From: Raphanus sativus
Lineage: Eukaryota; Streptophyta; Magnoliopsida; Brassicales; Brassicaceae
Assembly (NCBI RefSeq): GCF_000801105.2
Contig: NW_026615402.1
Span: 1-64,000, forward strand
Length of the DNA: 64,000 bases
Reading direction: 5' to 3'
Shown here: piece by piece, positions 23,856-35,520 of the stretch
How positions within the stretch are numbered: the stretch's first letter is position 1
Layout of the letters: every line of letters starts with the position of its first letter
Program-made: the position numbers and the translations under genes
The notes under the pieces: model-generated
Database searches by the model: none
Told to the model about the DNA's origin: nothing
What the model saw: the letters and a program-made list of their open reading frames with translations, nothing else

Positions 23856-24770
23856 GAATCAAAGACTCCAAAGCCATATGTGGTTTAATAACGATGATTG
23901 TATATTGTTTTATAAGAAAACTGTAGAGTGAGATATAGTGATGGACAAATCAGTTAAAAAAAATATGGTGATGAATAGATATTATTCTCGGGTCATCTAA
24001 AAAAATGGACTGCACATTTGAAGAGAAAACAAGCAGAGAAACAAGATCAATGATTAAGAATAACATTTACAAAAAAATCTTCAACAATCTCCATTACAAG
24101 AAGACATACAATTTCCCTACGTTAAGAAAAAATATGCACGGTTGAATCTTAAAACTAACCAAACAAAATGAAACAATGGAATAAAGCAGACATCTCAAAA
24201 GCAGTCGAGCACTTCTTTATTTTCAATTACTTATCACTGAAATGTTTATATGTGGTCCGTGTAGTCAAAATTACAAATTAACAACTATATTATATTTAAT
24301 ACATTTCTATCAAACATTTTTTCACAACCTAGCTAAATGATTCTAATAGAGTTTTGAACTGAGGAATGAGATAACTTGAACCAAAAAATGAACTAAAGGG
24401 AAAGATGAAAAATTATAATTATAATAACAAAATTTCAACACAAAGACAATTAAAAAGTCCATAGACATAGAGTTTTAGCTAATCAAAGATAATTAGTTGT
24501 TTGTTTCTGTGAATTCAATTTTCATCTTAGGCAAGAACCAACAAATTTTTGAAATAAATACCTATTCTCTGTTATAGTTCACATGCTCTGTTTTTAAAAT
24601 ATGCATTCTAAACGTGTTTAACAAAGTGTTTATTCTCTCAATTTTCAAAGTATTACAGCATAGTCTTATATCATATTCTGTCCACTTTTTTTAATTACGA
24701 CAACATAGTATGTTTGAAATACAAATTTGTAAGAAAAAAAACCCGCCGCGGAGCGCGGGTAAGAACCTAG

Positions 24771-24902
24771 TTATTTATAATACAGTATGTAACATAAAAA
24801 CTGAGACTGTTATCTATACTTTAGAAGTCTTATGTTAAACGTGTGTATGGCTAAGACCTACGTAGTTAATATGTGTGTTTTGCATGCCCTTATGCGTTTA
24901 AT
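24771..24902 (+). repeat. Tandem duplication, copy 2, right part
   Basis: These 132 bp are identical to 15174-15305, the last part of copy 1. They complete the second copy of the 2,987-bp unit on the far side of the Helitron. After 24902 the sequence becomes unique. Confidence 0.95.
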
Positions 24903-26229
24903 ACCCATTATTTATCAATTACAGTTCTAAGCCCGCATGATTGTGGATTTGTGGTAATAAGTAAGATATGAAAATGTGCTAAAAACAATTTTTTCCCGGT
25001 GTTCGAATTTCAATTGAAACAAAAATCGTAGTCACATACATGCAAAGTTGGTTTGGATTTCGGTTAAATAATTTACATGAAGTTAGTTTCAAAAAAATAA
25101 TTTACATGAAGTTTGGTAACGTGCGAGTTGTATCCCTGACATTTATCTGAAATAATTTCAAATCCAAATCAAACGGTATGATAATAATCATAATATATAT
25201 AATATAGTACTAAATCAATTTTCAGCGGAATTAATTGAAATCCAATAGAGTATATAAAAAAATTGGAATTCTAACTAGTAAATTTCACCTGCAATGTGCA
25301 TATTGAAGTTAATATTATTTAGTACTACTAAACCAATGTATTGTTATTACAAACTGTATAAAGAATTTACGCCTTTCGGTAGAGATGAATAGGCTTCAAA
25401 TAAATAAATAAAATAAAAAGACTTGTCAATAGTGTAGAAAAACAAAATTAAAAACATAGGGACTTTTTAATTTTACATGGAATTATATATAGAGTTTCTT
25501 ATATATAAGAGCAACATTATCCCAAAAGTTTATCTCCCCATTTCTCATCTATTTTTATAATAATATAAGTTAAATAAATAATCAAAAAATAAATAAAATA
25601 ATTGTGAATCACTAATATGCTAACACATGACACTAAAATCTCTTCTTATTTGGTCAAAATTTCTTTGTGAAGAAACATTCTTCAACGTTTCTTCTTTTTC
25701 TCTCATCTTTTATTATATTTTTTTTTTTTTACAGAAACTGCTTCAAAGAAACTATAGTAATGCTGCTCTGGCATCCACAATACAGGTCTTTAGCATAGGG
25801 TTTTTACCAAAAAAATAAAATAAAATATTGCATGGATCCCATTGTTTTTCTAAAAACGGGTCTTTAAAGTTGTTATATAAAGATCGATTTTCACTTGTTT
25901 CTTGCATTCTTTGCGGGTTTTTACTGACACGTAGTGGTTCACGATTGGTTCCAATCGACTTTTAATTTTTAAAATTTTTAGACAAAAGAAAATAAAAAGA
26001 TCAAAAAAAAAATTCCTATGAAACCATGCTAGAGCTCTAAGCGTCGGTTAATAATTAACTAGTCATCAGCATTTTAGTCAAGGGCCAAGGCAAATACTAA
26101 TCAGAGCGCTGCCTTTTATAAAAGTTAGAGCGCACTATTGCCAAGTCATTTCTGTCAATTTCATGTTTTTTCTTCCCATCTTTGGTTGGCCGGTAGTCAA
26201 AATTCGTAGCCAAATAATTCCTAAAGCAT
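24903..26229. other. Intergenic, AT-rich, possible MITE
   Basis: No gene seen. agagcaacattat at about 25509 and its near inverse (ataatgctgctct type, complement agagcagcattact) ending at about 25771 suggest a MITE of about 265 bp, without a clear target duplication. The small open frame at 25627-25818 lies inside it and is not supported as a gene. Confidence 0.35.
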
Positions 26230-26246
26230 AATTTACAAAACCAGTT

Positions 26247-27113
26247 TTTTTTTTTTTTTGCCGATTAATAAATTTTATTAAAGGTCTGGGCCAAAAAAAA
26301 ACTCAGCCCAAAATCCGAAACAGAAAGGCCAACCAAGCCGAGAACAAACAAACTAAAGCCCGATATGAAGGGCAAACGAAACCAGGCCCAAAGCCCAAAC
26401 CCGAGACCACGCGTCTTCACCAAAGCCACGCGTCCAGTTTTCTTCTCCAGACCGCCACATGCTAAACCCACCGCTCGTACGTGCCACGCGTCAGCCATCA
26501 ACCTCGTCGTCATCCACAGGCCGGAATTTACGTCGGAGAAAACAAAATGACTGATGTTTCGTCGGAACTCGCCGTTGACCAATCACCGCATCCAACATCA
26601 TCACCGGACCTCCTAACAGCCAGAGAGCATCATCGGTACTGTGCGAGATCTCAACCGACGCCTTTAGAGTCACCTTCTTCCTCATTTGGCTTCCTTCATC
26701 GGAGAGCTTCACCACACAGCGGGGATCTCATCCTGAAGCGAAGCCGCTACACCATCGGGATATATCATCCCCGAAACGACAAAACCGATAACCAAAGCCG
26801 GCGGTCAGAGCATAGAAAGCCCCTGTCCCCGGAGTCAAAGCCGGCGGTGGAAGCTGGAAAAGCCTCTCATCCCGGAGTCAAACACAAAACCGAGAGTATC
26901 TCCACTCCTCGGAGTCGAAAAGCCAGCCGTCCACCGTAAGAAAGGTGCGACGCCGGAATCAGAGCCGGCCACACCATATCGAGAAGACCACCGTGTGCCG
27001 GAGACATCACCACCGAGAAGAACCACCACGAAAACTTTCTCTCTCTCTTAAACTTAGAAAGAAGGCAGAGCTTCTACCATTCCTCTCATGTATCATGTAG
27101 CATATTTATATTT
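26247..27113 (-). mobile_element. Polyadenylated non-coding retroposon (Sadhu-like), copy 1
   Basis: The 867-bp insert is bounded by the direct repeat aatttacaaaaccagtt (26230-26246 and 27114-27130) and starts with a T tract on the plus strand, i.e. a poly(A) tail on the minus strand. Size, tail and target duplication fit the roughly 0.9-kb non-autonomous Sadhu retroposons known from Arabidopsis. Open frames on both strands (26481-26939 plus, 26265-26582 and 26835-27029 minus) overlap one another and show no family features. The minus strand begins with a CT-rich leader near 27050. Confidence 0.7.
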
Positions 27114-29044
27114 AATTTACAAAACCAGTTAACATCAACTGACATCGGCACATATAAAAATTTATCATAAATCCTAGATCATATCCAGAGCCGTGCCTGA
27201 CTAGAAGCTGGTCAAACACATGTTTGGGAACCAAAATTCAGATAAATAGTTTTAGAGACTAAAAGATGGAAAAAAAAGATGAAGGGGAAGAAGAAGAATA
27301 AAAGTATAATCAGGCCTGAGTATATAATTCAGTAAAAAAAATTTAGATAAATAGTTTTAGGGACTAAATTTATTGTAAGAAATGCCTACAACACAGTTGG
27401 TATCGGTCCGCTTTAGTATTCTAGGATTGCGGATTCAAACGCATATAAAGAATTTTGAATATTTTTCCGAGAAAATAGTTTATGGGCCAAAATAATTTTT
27501 ATGCTTAAGGGTCAACAATATTCAGGTACAACCTTGATCGTATCCCAATAATAAATTCAACAATTAATTTGGACTTCGATCGAAATATATTTTGTTTAGA
27601 AAATTGACTGATAAACCTACATTTTAATCACATGTATTATGTATATTACATCAACTATGCTCGAATATTTAAATATGTACCTTTATAACAATATTTGTAT
27701 ATTTTACGTTCGTTGACATAAGGAAATATTGTTACCATGATAATCATATGCCGCAATGCCTAATAAAGTAGTTATATCAATCATAACATTACACACATAC
27801 ATATATATACTGTATGAGTTATTAGATTCTTCAATTAATTTGATTTTAAAACATTGTTTTGCTGTTATTCATGTAATAATTGCATAACCTTAAGTCCATA
27901 AAAGAATTGCAAAACCACAACAGAACTGTTGACATTCTCTTTATACGGATAATGTAAATAATATAACTGATTATTTTATTTTCTTGGTCATTTAATACAT
28001 TCAATCAGAAACTACTTTTATTTTCTGGTTTCCACAGAAAAATAATTCATTTATTTGATCTACACATTTGATCATTTGACCTTTATTTGTTGGATCTATT
28101 TTGTTTGCCTCTTGATGCAACGATTGGGACACACTCATTGCTTAACCTATACCACAATTTTCATATCATCACATACACAATTTTTTTCTTTTCGTTTTAT
28201 TATTGTTTTATTTATGAAAATAATTTCTTTATCATCGTCTAAATATATATAACATATTTTTAACAACATTTTAAATTCTGTAACAAAAATTGTTATAGTT
28301 GACAAAACAAAGCTTTAATGTCTGAAGAACTTATAAACATATCTCGTAGTTGTCGCTGTTAAGAATCCCAAACTGTATACTACAATTTGTTTTTAATCAA
28401 GGGCTTATTTGTGTAATAGCCATATTTGAAAGTGAAATTAAGTGAATAACAATGATTTTGACATAATGAAGAAACTAGCATTTGTACCCTAATTTATCCG
28501 GTAATGCCCTTCTTCTTTGCCATTAACCGGTAAAGATGTGTTTTGTGTAACCACGTAAAATGTAATATATGGTCAAGTATATTTATAAACTATTTTACAG
28601 AAAAGAAAAAAGAGCTATCCACGTCACACTTTATTGACCACATACATTACCTAAATGTTCTATTCCACCTGACCGAAATAGTATATAATTATAAATTCAT
28701 TCATAACTTCTAAAAACTAAACACTACCATAACCCCTAATCACTAAACCCAAGACGAAAATATAAATCAAACTTTATCAACTAATCACTGAATTCTACAC
28801 GAAAATATAAACCATAATCCAATGTCAATCCAAATCTTCCATAAACTAAATCTTAATTTTGAAATACCAGGAAGATACATTATCATTCTACATGAGGCAT
28901 ATAGAATAGAAAACGTGAAAATGTAGTTGAAATCTAAAATAAATGTATCAGTTAATCACTAAACTCAATGTCAACTACAATTGTACCAATTAAACCCTAA
29001 ACCCTACACGAAAGTATAAACCCTAACCCAAAATAAATAACATA

Positions 29045-29382
29045 GTACATATTGGTGAAACTATGAAATGATTATGATTATATGTGAGAAGTTAATGCTG
29101 ACTCCTACCATACCCCTTCTTCTTCAAATTACTAAACTCTAATCTCTAATCACTAAACACTAATTCAAATATAAACCATAAACCCAAATAGAATGAAATA
29201 AAATAAATAACTAGTACATATTGGTGAAATTATGAAATGTCTATGATTGCATTTAAGAAGTTAATTCTGACCCTAACCATACTCCTTCATCTTCAAAATA
29301 CTAAACCCTAATCTCTAATCACTAAACCCTAACCCAAATATGAACCCTAAACCCAAATATCAAAATCTAAAAAATACATAAT
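29045..29382. repeat. Diverged tandem repeat, two units of 169 bp
   Basis: gtacatattggtgaaactatg at 29045 recurs as gtacatattggtgaaattatg at 29214, and the similarity continues through ctctaatcactaaac-type sequence in both units. The repeats contain scattered CCCTAAA/CCCTAA words but no regular telomeric array. Confidence 0.65.
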
Positions 29383-30520
29383 ATTATGTAATACTAAACT
29401 ATACAATATAAATTAAAATGCAATTTTTACAAATTAGAAAATATGTAACAATAGATTTAAGAAATTACGAACTATGAGCAAAAATAGAACACTTCTTATT
29501 AACCGTCAAATGGAATGGAACAAGACAAATAGTATAGTAACAGAATAAAACATATAACAAATATGAAAATACACATTGTCTATATTTCTAATCTATATAC
29601 ATCTAATAGAATAGAATATAATATAAAAACTGTTCATCTTTTTCCACATACGACGGAGATTTTCTGTAAATTCAAATACATACATGTTTGGTGTCTTCGT
29701 GATTGTTTCTTTTGAAATCTGGGAAATCTCTTCTTTCCGTCACAGACAAAACCTCCTAAACCGGTATGTTAGAAGAAATAATCTGCTAATAGCCGCTACC
29801 ACTTTCTCACCGTCAATGTCGGAAGATGCCACAAGCGAAGATGATTGGAATAAGAATATGAAGAAGATGGGGAAGCTTTTCATATGAGATGGAGGAGAAA
29901 ATGTGAAGTTGGATAAGACACGATTTAGTTTTGATAGATTAATAATTTTTTTTTGTAGCAGGTTGAACCGGTTGATGCAAAGGGTAATACAATATTAATA
30001 TAGATAAATAACGGTGTGTATAGGTCTGGTAGGGGAAATAGCTAGTTGGTGAATTATGCTTTTTTCTGTGGTTATAGAATCCAATTTCCCTTTAATCAAC
30101 CAGATTTATTTTAAAACATAAGCAACAACAAATATCTTGGAGACTTTATGATTAAAGAAAGGAAAATGTAATTATTGAATTTTCTTATTTTATATCATCC
30201 ACAAAAGACCAAAGACATTGTCGTCCATTTCGTTGTCCTTTCTCTTGCAATAAGATAAATGACAGAGAGATCTATTGGAACACCGTACCAGAAATATTAA
30301 CCTTTATTTATCAAATAATTTTAATTCCTATTCCTTACCTTTTTTTTTTCCTTACCTTAGTTGTTCCATTAAATGCGTTGCTTCCTCTTTGGAGCAATAA
30401 ATGGATTCTGATAACGTTCTCTCGCTTCTATAGCTAGCTAATTCTTCTCCTTCTCCGTTGGGAGCTACGTCAGCTTTTCAGAGCTTACGTCATCTCTACA
30501 GCGTCTCTGAGCCATATCAA

Positions 30521-30523
<3 letters not shown>

Positions 30524-30577
<54 letters not shown>
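30524..30577 (+). repeat. (TC)27 microsatellite
   Basis: An uninterrupted TC dinucleotide run about 650 bp upstream of the PP2C start codon, probably in its 5' leader. CT-rich leaders are common in plants; a tract this long is likely to be length-polymorphic. Confidence 0.9.
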
Positions 30578-30581
<4 letters not shown>

Positions 30582-31232
30582 CATACATCTAAGTAGATCC
30601 TGATTGGTCTGTGATAAAATAAAGAAGGTGAAGAGAAACCCTTTGCTGGGTTATGCCTTTTTCAGTAAATCTATGGAGATTAATTGTGTTTTCTTCTTTT
30701 AGCCTTTTAGGTTTAGTATATATTAATGCAACAACTTGCTCAAAGTTCTGAGACTGTTATAGATTTTTCTATTCCTTGCTAGTTTTTCCGGAAAAAGGAA
30801 AGGAAGGAATCTTGCTTGAAACCTTGCAACTTGTTTTCCTTTTCCTTACTTAGAATATTTCCAAATGTGTGCTTCTATAAATAGAAACTTGATTTCCCTT
30901 ATAGTCAAATTGGTATTTTATATTCGCAACTTTTATCTCAAAAGATAATCTGAGAAGCTTGTTTCGATGGAATTCCATGTCAGACTTATGAATATTCTGC
31001 TACAATAATTAATATCATTTATTATGATTTTTCACCTTTAAATCGTTTGGACCTCTGTTTATATTTTTTCCCTAAAACAATTTATTATGATTTTTCACCT
31101 TTAAATCCTTTAGACCTCTGTTTATATATTTTTCCCTAAAATTTCGTTTTTTTTTTGTTTTCAACAGATATAGGATTAATCTTGAGCTAAACGAGAAAGT
31201 TGCTCATTGTTATCTTCTGGTGCAATTAAAGA

Positions 31233-33087
31233 ATGGGACATTTTTCGTCGATGTTCAGTGGGTTAGCTCGATCTTTCTCGATCAAGAAAGTGAAGAACAA
31301 TAATGGAACTAGCGACGCTAAGGAAGCTGCTGATGAGATGGCGAGAGATGCGAAGAAGAAGGAGAAGATTCTGAAATCATGTGGTTACGTTTATGCAGAA
31401 GGATCTAATAACTCCGCCTCTGTTTTCTCTAAACGCGGAGAAAAAGGCGTTAACCAGGACTGTGCAATCGTTTGGGAGGTATCTTACAACTCTCTTCAGT
31501 TACTAACCTTTTTGCCCGTTTCTAACTTTTTCTATTTTGCGTTTGCGTTTGTCTGCTTGGTTCTATGAATGTAACATCTTAACAGCCTAATAATGTTCAA
31601 GAAATAACTAGCTGTTGGTTATGTGCTTATAAGAAATTAGTGCTTAGGCGTTGCCTATACTGATTTTCTTATAAGAAGTTGTTTTGTTTATGACAAATTT
31701 GCCGCCTAGTGCCAAGGCCGAATTTTAGAAGCAACTATATTCACATATTCTATATGCGGTTTACTGCTTATACCATTGTTCTCGGTTATGAATCCGTCTT
31801 CTTATTCTGATAAAATCATTATTTAATTTCTGCGTTTGCGATTTCTTTCAGCTTCTTCAAACGCAGGGTTAGCTAATGATCGGTGTGTTAACAATTTATT
31901 TTTGTTAAACAGGGATTTGGGTGCCAAGAGGACATGATTTTCTGCGGAATATTCGATGGACATGGACCATGGGGTCACTATGTAGCCAGACATGTAAGAA
32001 ACTCAATGCCTTCGTCGCTTCTTTGCAACTGGCAAAAGAGTCTTGCTCAAGCCACACTACTAGACCCCGAGCTAGACCTCGAAGACTCCAATAAAAAGCT
32101 CTCGAGATTCGACATATGGAAACATTCCTATCTCAAGACATGTGCATCAGTTGATCAAGAGCTTGAACATCACCGTAAGATAGATTCTTACAACAGTGGC
32201 ACAACCGCCCTAACTATTGTCAGACAGGTAAAACATTAAAAAAAAATTGGTTTCCTATTTTTGGTTTAAAACTTAAAATTTCATTATATGTTTATCGATG
32301 GTTTCTTGATGTATATATATATGTAGGGTGAAGTTATTTATATATCAAATGTAGGCGATTCACGAGCGGTACTGGCCAGGGTTTCAGATGAAGGAAGCTT
32401 GGTTGCTGTTCAGCTCACCCTCGATTTCAAACCTAATCTGCCTCGTTAGTTTTCTCAACCTCTCTTAAGGAAATAAAAATAGGAAAAAGAAATATGAATC
32501 TTATTCTAGTAAAGTAAAATCTTGAGTCTTGATTTCTTGTGTTTGTTTTGCTTTTAAAAAAAAATAGAGGAGAAGGAGCGGATACTCGGATGCAAAGGGA
32601 GGGTTTTCTGCTTGAAAGATGAGCCTGGAGTCCACCGTGTGTGGCAACCGGACGCAGAAACACCGGGACTCGCAATGTCGAGAGCCTTCGGAGACTATTG
32701 TATCAAAGACTATGGGTTGGTCTCAATCCCTGAAGTTACTCAAAGGCATATCTCTGCTAAAGATCACTTCATTATCTTGGCTAGTGATGGGGTAAGTATC
32801 TACAAACCCACACATTATTTAAATTGGCAATGTTATTGACTAAACTTTTTTTTTTGGTTTAAATATCAAAGATATGGGATGTGATCTCAAACCAAGAAGC
32901 TATAGAGATCGTTTCTTTGACCACTGAGCGGCCTAAGGCGGCAAAGAGGTTAGTTGAGCAAGCGGTTCGGGCTTGGAAGAAGAAGAAACGAGGAATCGCC
33001 ATGGACGATATGTCCGTGGTCTGCCTCTTCCTCCATTCATCGTCATCTCTCTCACAACACGCTCATCATACCACGACTTTGAAGTAA
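31233..33087 (+). CDS. Protein phosphatase 2C (PP2C65-like)
   Basis: Mg/Mn-dependent Ser/Thr phosphatase. Exons 31233-31478, 31913-32227, 32327-32444, 32568-32791, 32872-33087, all GT-AG, total 1,119 nt = 372 aa, close to the roughly 380 aa of Arabidopsis PP2C65. Visible PP2C motifs in order: RGEKGVNQDCAIVWEGFG, IFDGHGPWGHYVA (metal-binding DGHG), SGTTALTIVRQGEVIYISNV then GDSRAVLA, PGLAMSRAFGDYCIKDYG, IILASDGIWDVISNQEAIEI and DDMSVVCLFL, so all metal-binding acidic residues are present. The N-terminus MGHFSS has Gly2 and Ser6, suggesting N-myristoylation and membrane association. The first ATG is used. The gene appears intact. The likely orthologue (At5g01700) lies near the FBL3 gene in Arabidopsis, as here. 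Confidence 0.93.
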
Positions 33088-34835
33088 AAATTTGGTTGTA
33101 AATAGGTCAGAGATAGCGTTGCACATTCGTTCTGAAATTGGAAATACATTTTTTGTTGCAGCCATCACGAGTTGATTCATCAGTCTCATCGTGTTTCATT
33201 GAGTTATAAGCTGGAAAAAAAAGGAATGAATAATAAAGGAAGTAAGGAACCATAAAACAAAGATTCTTTCAATGTATAACATATTCATAAAACAGGAACA
33301 TGTAATGGACTCAAGTGTGGAGTTCTGGTCCGCAATGTTGGGTGGGCCAAGCCCAATTTGGTTTAGTTTCAGTTGCTTGTAACTAAGTTTCTTGAATCTG
33401 TGATCTCTTATTCTTGCTAGGACCAAAGATCTTAAAATAGCAAATGTAAGTAGACGATGACTCTAACCTTAACACATGATATGTTGATATAAGAAGGGGC
33501 GTGCAGAGAACATATGCGCTAGATACGATTCTAAATTGCAATAGTATAGCTAAATCAACATGTGTAGACGCAAATGTATACTATATGGTAATTATTTTGA
33601 AGTTTTATATGGACCATAATATTTGAGGTGACACATGCTCACATATTCGTATTCTTTGTTTGGGAAGACAATGAACTCATCTTTGCATTTAATGTCATCA
33701 TATGAACAAAATCCACAGATTAGGTGTAACTCTAAAGACCAATAAAATGTGAACATCAGCGTAAATTTTGCCCTATATAAGATCCTAACAACTCCTCGCC
33801 TTGTTTTAAATCAATCAATGTTTATATCATATGAAGTCATCGCACCACCACATACGTATATAATTCTCCACGGTTCACAATCTTCTTTGTATGTCTTGGT
33901 TATTTTTTACTATATCACTTATTGAGATTAAAAATACAGTTTTTGGCAAACTCTCTTCCTGAGATTAAAATCTGTACTTGAAAATGTTTTTTTTTCTCTA
34001 CGTTGCTAGGTCTTCTTGAAACGAGTACTATCCAGTTACGTAAAACATTTTTTTTATCATGGTACACATATATTCGTTTTAAGTAGAGGGTATATATATA
34101 AATCTGGGTCCATCGATCCTCCCCAAGCCAATGGTCAATGATTAGAAGTCAATGGAGTAGGAGAACGTGAGAAGCGAGAATCTTGCCGCTTGTAGATGAA
34201 GGTTTGTGATCTTTCACCTTTGTCTTATTCTTTTTATATTCTAGGCGCAAGTCGGGTAGCTCTTATTCGGCTCAGGTATATCACAACCAACAATCTATTT
34301 TCTATATATTACTTTTTAATATATAGCATTATTTAATGTTGGCTTCTTTTATAGAAATATATATCTTTGGGCATTACATATAAGCTAAGATATTTAAATT
34401 GGGCATCACATCTAAGCCAATTTTTCCCTCTAATTTTCAAAGTTTAAACAGCCAACCTACTATTCTGTATATCATTATTCAAAACAATTTGAAATATAAG
34501 AATGAAGGTCGAAAGAGAAAAAATGTACCGACTATCTTACTTTTAAGATTAAGGACTATCTTATTTTAAGATTAAGTGTGTTTTGACAGGTGGTGGAACA
34601 AATATGAGTTTGTATATTAGTCAACCAAAATAAAACTCATATTGGTTCTATCTCCTGTTGAAGCCTACGTTAATCTAAATAAGACTTCCCCATATTCACC
34701 TAACCACACACACACGTATATTCCAATTATATTCCTATGTGTGATATATAATACTAATGCCCCATGTATTTCTTTTTAAAGATGAATGTAGCAACAAATG
34801 TACAAAAATCATTTTAACCGGCTTATACATTTGAC
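33088..34835. other. Intergenic, AT-rich
   Basis: PP2C 3' flank followed by unremarkable AT-rich DNA. No reading frame, RNA gene or repeat could be supported. Confidence 0.5.
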
Positions 34836-35520
34836 ATAAAGCCCGAAACATCTCTATGACTCCGGAGGTGGAGACTCCAAGTTCCACGCCGCCGGCTTAG
34901 AAAGAACAGAACCGTCGTCTTATCTTTGAAGGCGGTGGCGGATGGTTTTTTGGAAGGTGGTTCCGATTTGGAATCGGTGTTGGCGTATCGGTGAGATCTC
35001 GTAGTAGTACGGGTGAAGCTCTCCGATGGATGGTGTTGTTGACGCGGCTGAAACTTCTTCTCTCTTTGTGTTTGTGATTTAGAGCGTGGGATGAGATCTC
35101 GAACAGTCGATGGAAGTTCTTCTATGCTCGGAACGAAGAAGGCGATAGCGTGCATCTTGAAGTGGTTGGTGATTGCGAGCCGTTTCCCGACGGTGTCTCT
35201 CCGGCGGTTATCTTCGGCGCTCTCACCGGGGAAGATTAATGGGGAAGATTGGTGGGACACGTATCCTCTCGTTTGGTTGAGGGACCTACACGTGTTCCGG
35301 TTTCGTGGCGAAAACCGACGGTCTTTGTCGGGTTTTAATCTTAGACGCGTGGCTTGGTTTGCTGCGTGGGTTTCGGGTTGGGCTTCAGACCTTTTAATAT
35401 GCTCTTTGTGTCGGGCTTTGTTGTAATCGGGTTTTCAGCGTTTTGTGTTCTCGATTTGGGCTTGGTCCGGTTGGGCCAAGTTCCTTTAATAATAATATAT
35501 TTCTAGAGGGAAAAAAAAAA
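34836..35520 (+). mobile_element. Polyadenylated retroposon (Sadhu-like), copy 2
   Basis: The 3' part resembles the retroposon at 26247-27113 read on its minus strand: both share gacgcgtgg, a run of gggcttt/gggcttg words, ccttttaat / cctttaata near the end and a terminal A tract (35511-35520). GC content is higher than the flanks. The left end and target duplication were not found, so the start is approximate. Overlapping open frames (34823-35260 minus, 35091-35426 plus) have no recognised product. Confidence 0.5.

Larger units (their letters stand above)
18161..24770 (+). mobile_element. Non-autonomous Helitron (6,610 bp) with captured gene pieces
   Basis: Ends are exact because copy 1 of the duplication preserves the empty site: ...aattatataa|ttatttataa.... 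The insert starts TC after an A and ends CTAG before a T, with no target duplication, and has a GC-rich hairpin (cccgc..gcggg) at 24741-24759, 11 nt before the end. All are Helitron rules. The 5' end (tccacacagtaatg) is unlike the usual Brassicaceae Helitron TCTCTACTA-type start, so it may be a newly acquired terminus. No Rep/helicase ORF is present. Inside are a small captured gene (18516-19160), a segment present twice (20105-20556, 23225-23855), an exon-like piece (about 21264-21475) and a nested hAT MITE. Confidence 0.92.
27131..31232. other. Intergenic region upstream of the PP2C gene
   Basis: No gene seen in about 4.1 kb of AT-rich DNA. 27386-27470 has weak pol III-box-like pieces (agttggtatcgg, gcggattcaaacgc). 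28480-30045 may be an old Mutator-like element: aactagcatttgtaccctaa near 28478 resembles the inverse of ggggaaatagctagtt near 30045. 29045-29382 is a tandem repeat. 30524-30577 is a (TC)27 microsatellite in what is probably the PP2C 5' leader; a polypyrimidine tract and cag at 31145-31167 could close a leader intron. The frame at 29684-29887 is not recognised. Confidence 0.4.

Noticed and set aside
26481..26939. 152-codon open frame considered as a gene
   Set aside because: It lies wholly inside a retroposon with poly(A) tail and target duplication, overlaps other frames and has no start context or family features.
28980..29360. Possible interstitial telomere array (CCCTAAA words)
   Set aside because: The words are scattered within a 169-bp repeat and never form consecutive units.
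34823..35260. 145-codon minus-strand open frame considered as a gene
   Set aside because: It overlaps a second retroposon copy and competes with a plus-strand frame; neither has recognisable features.
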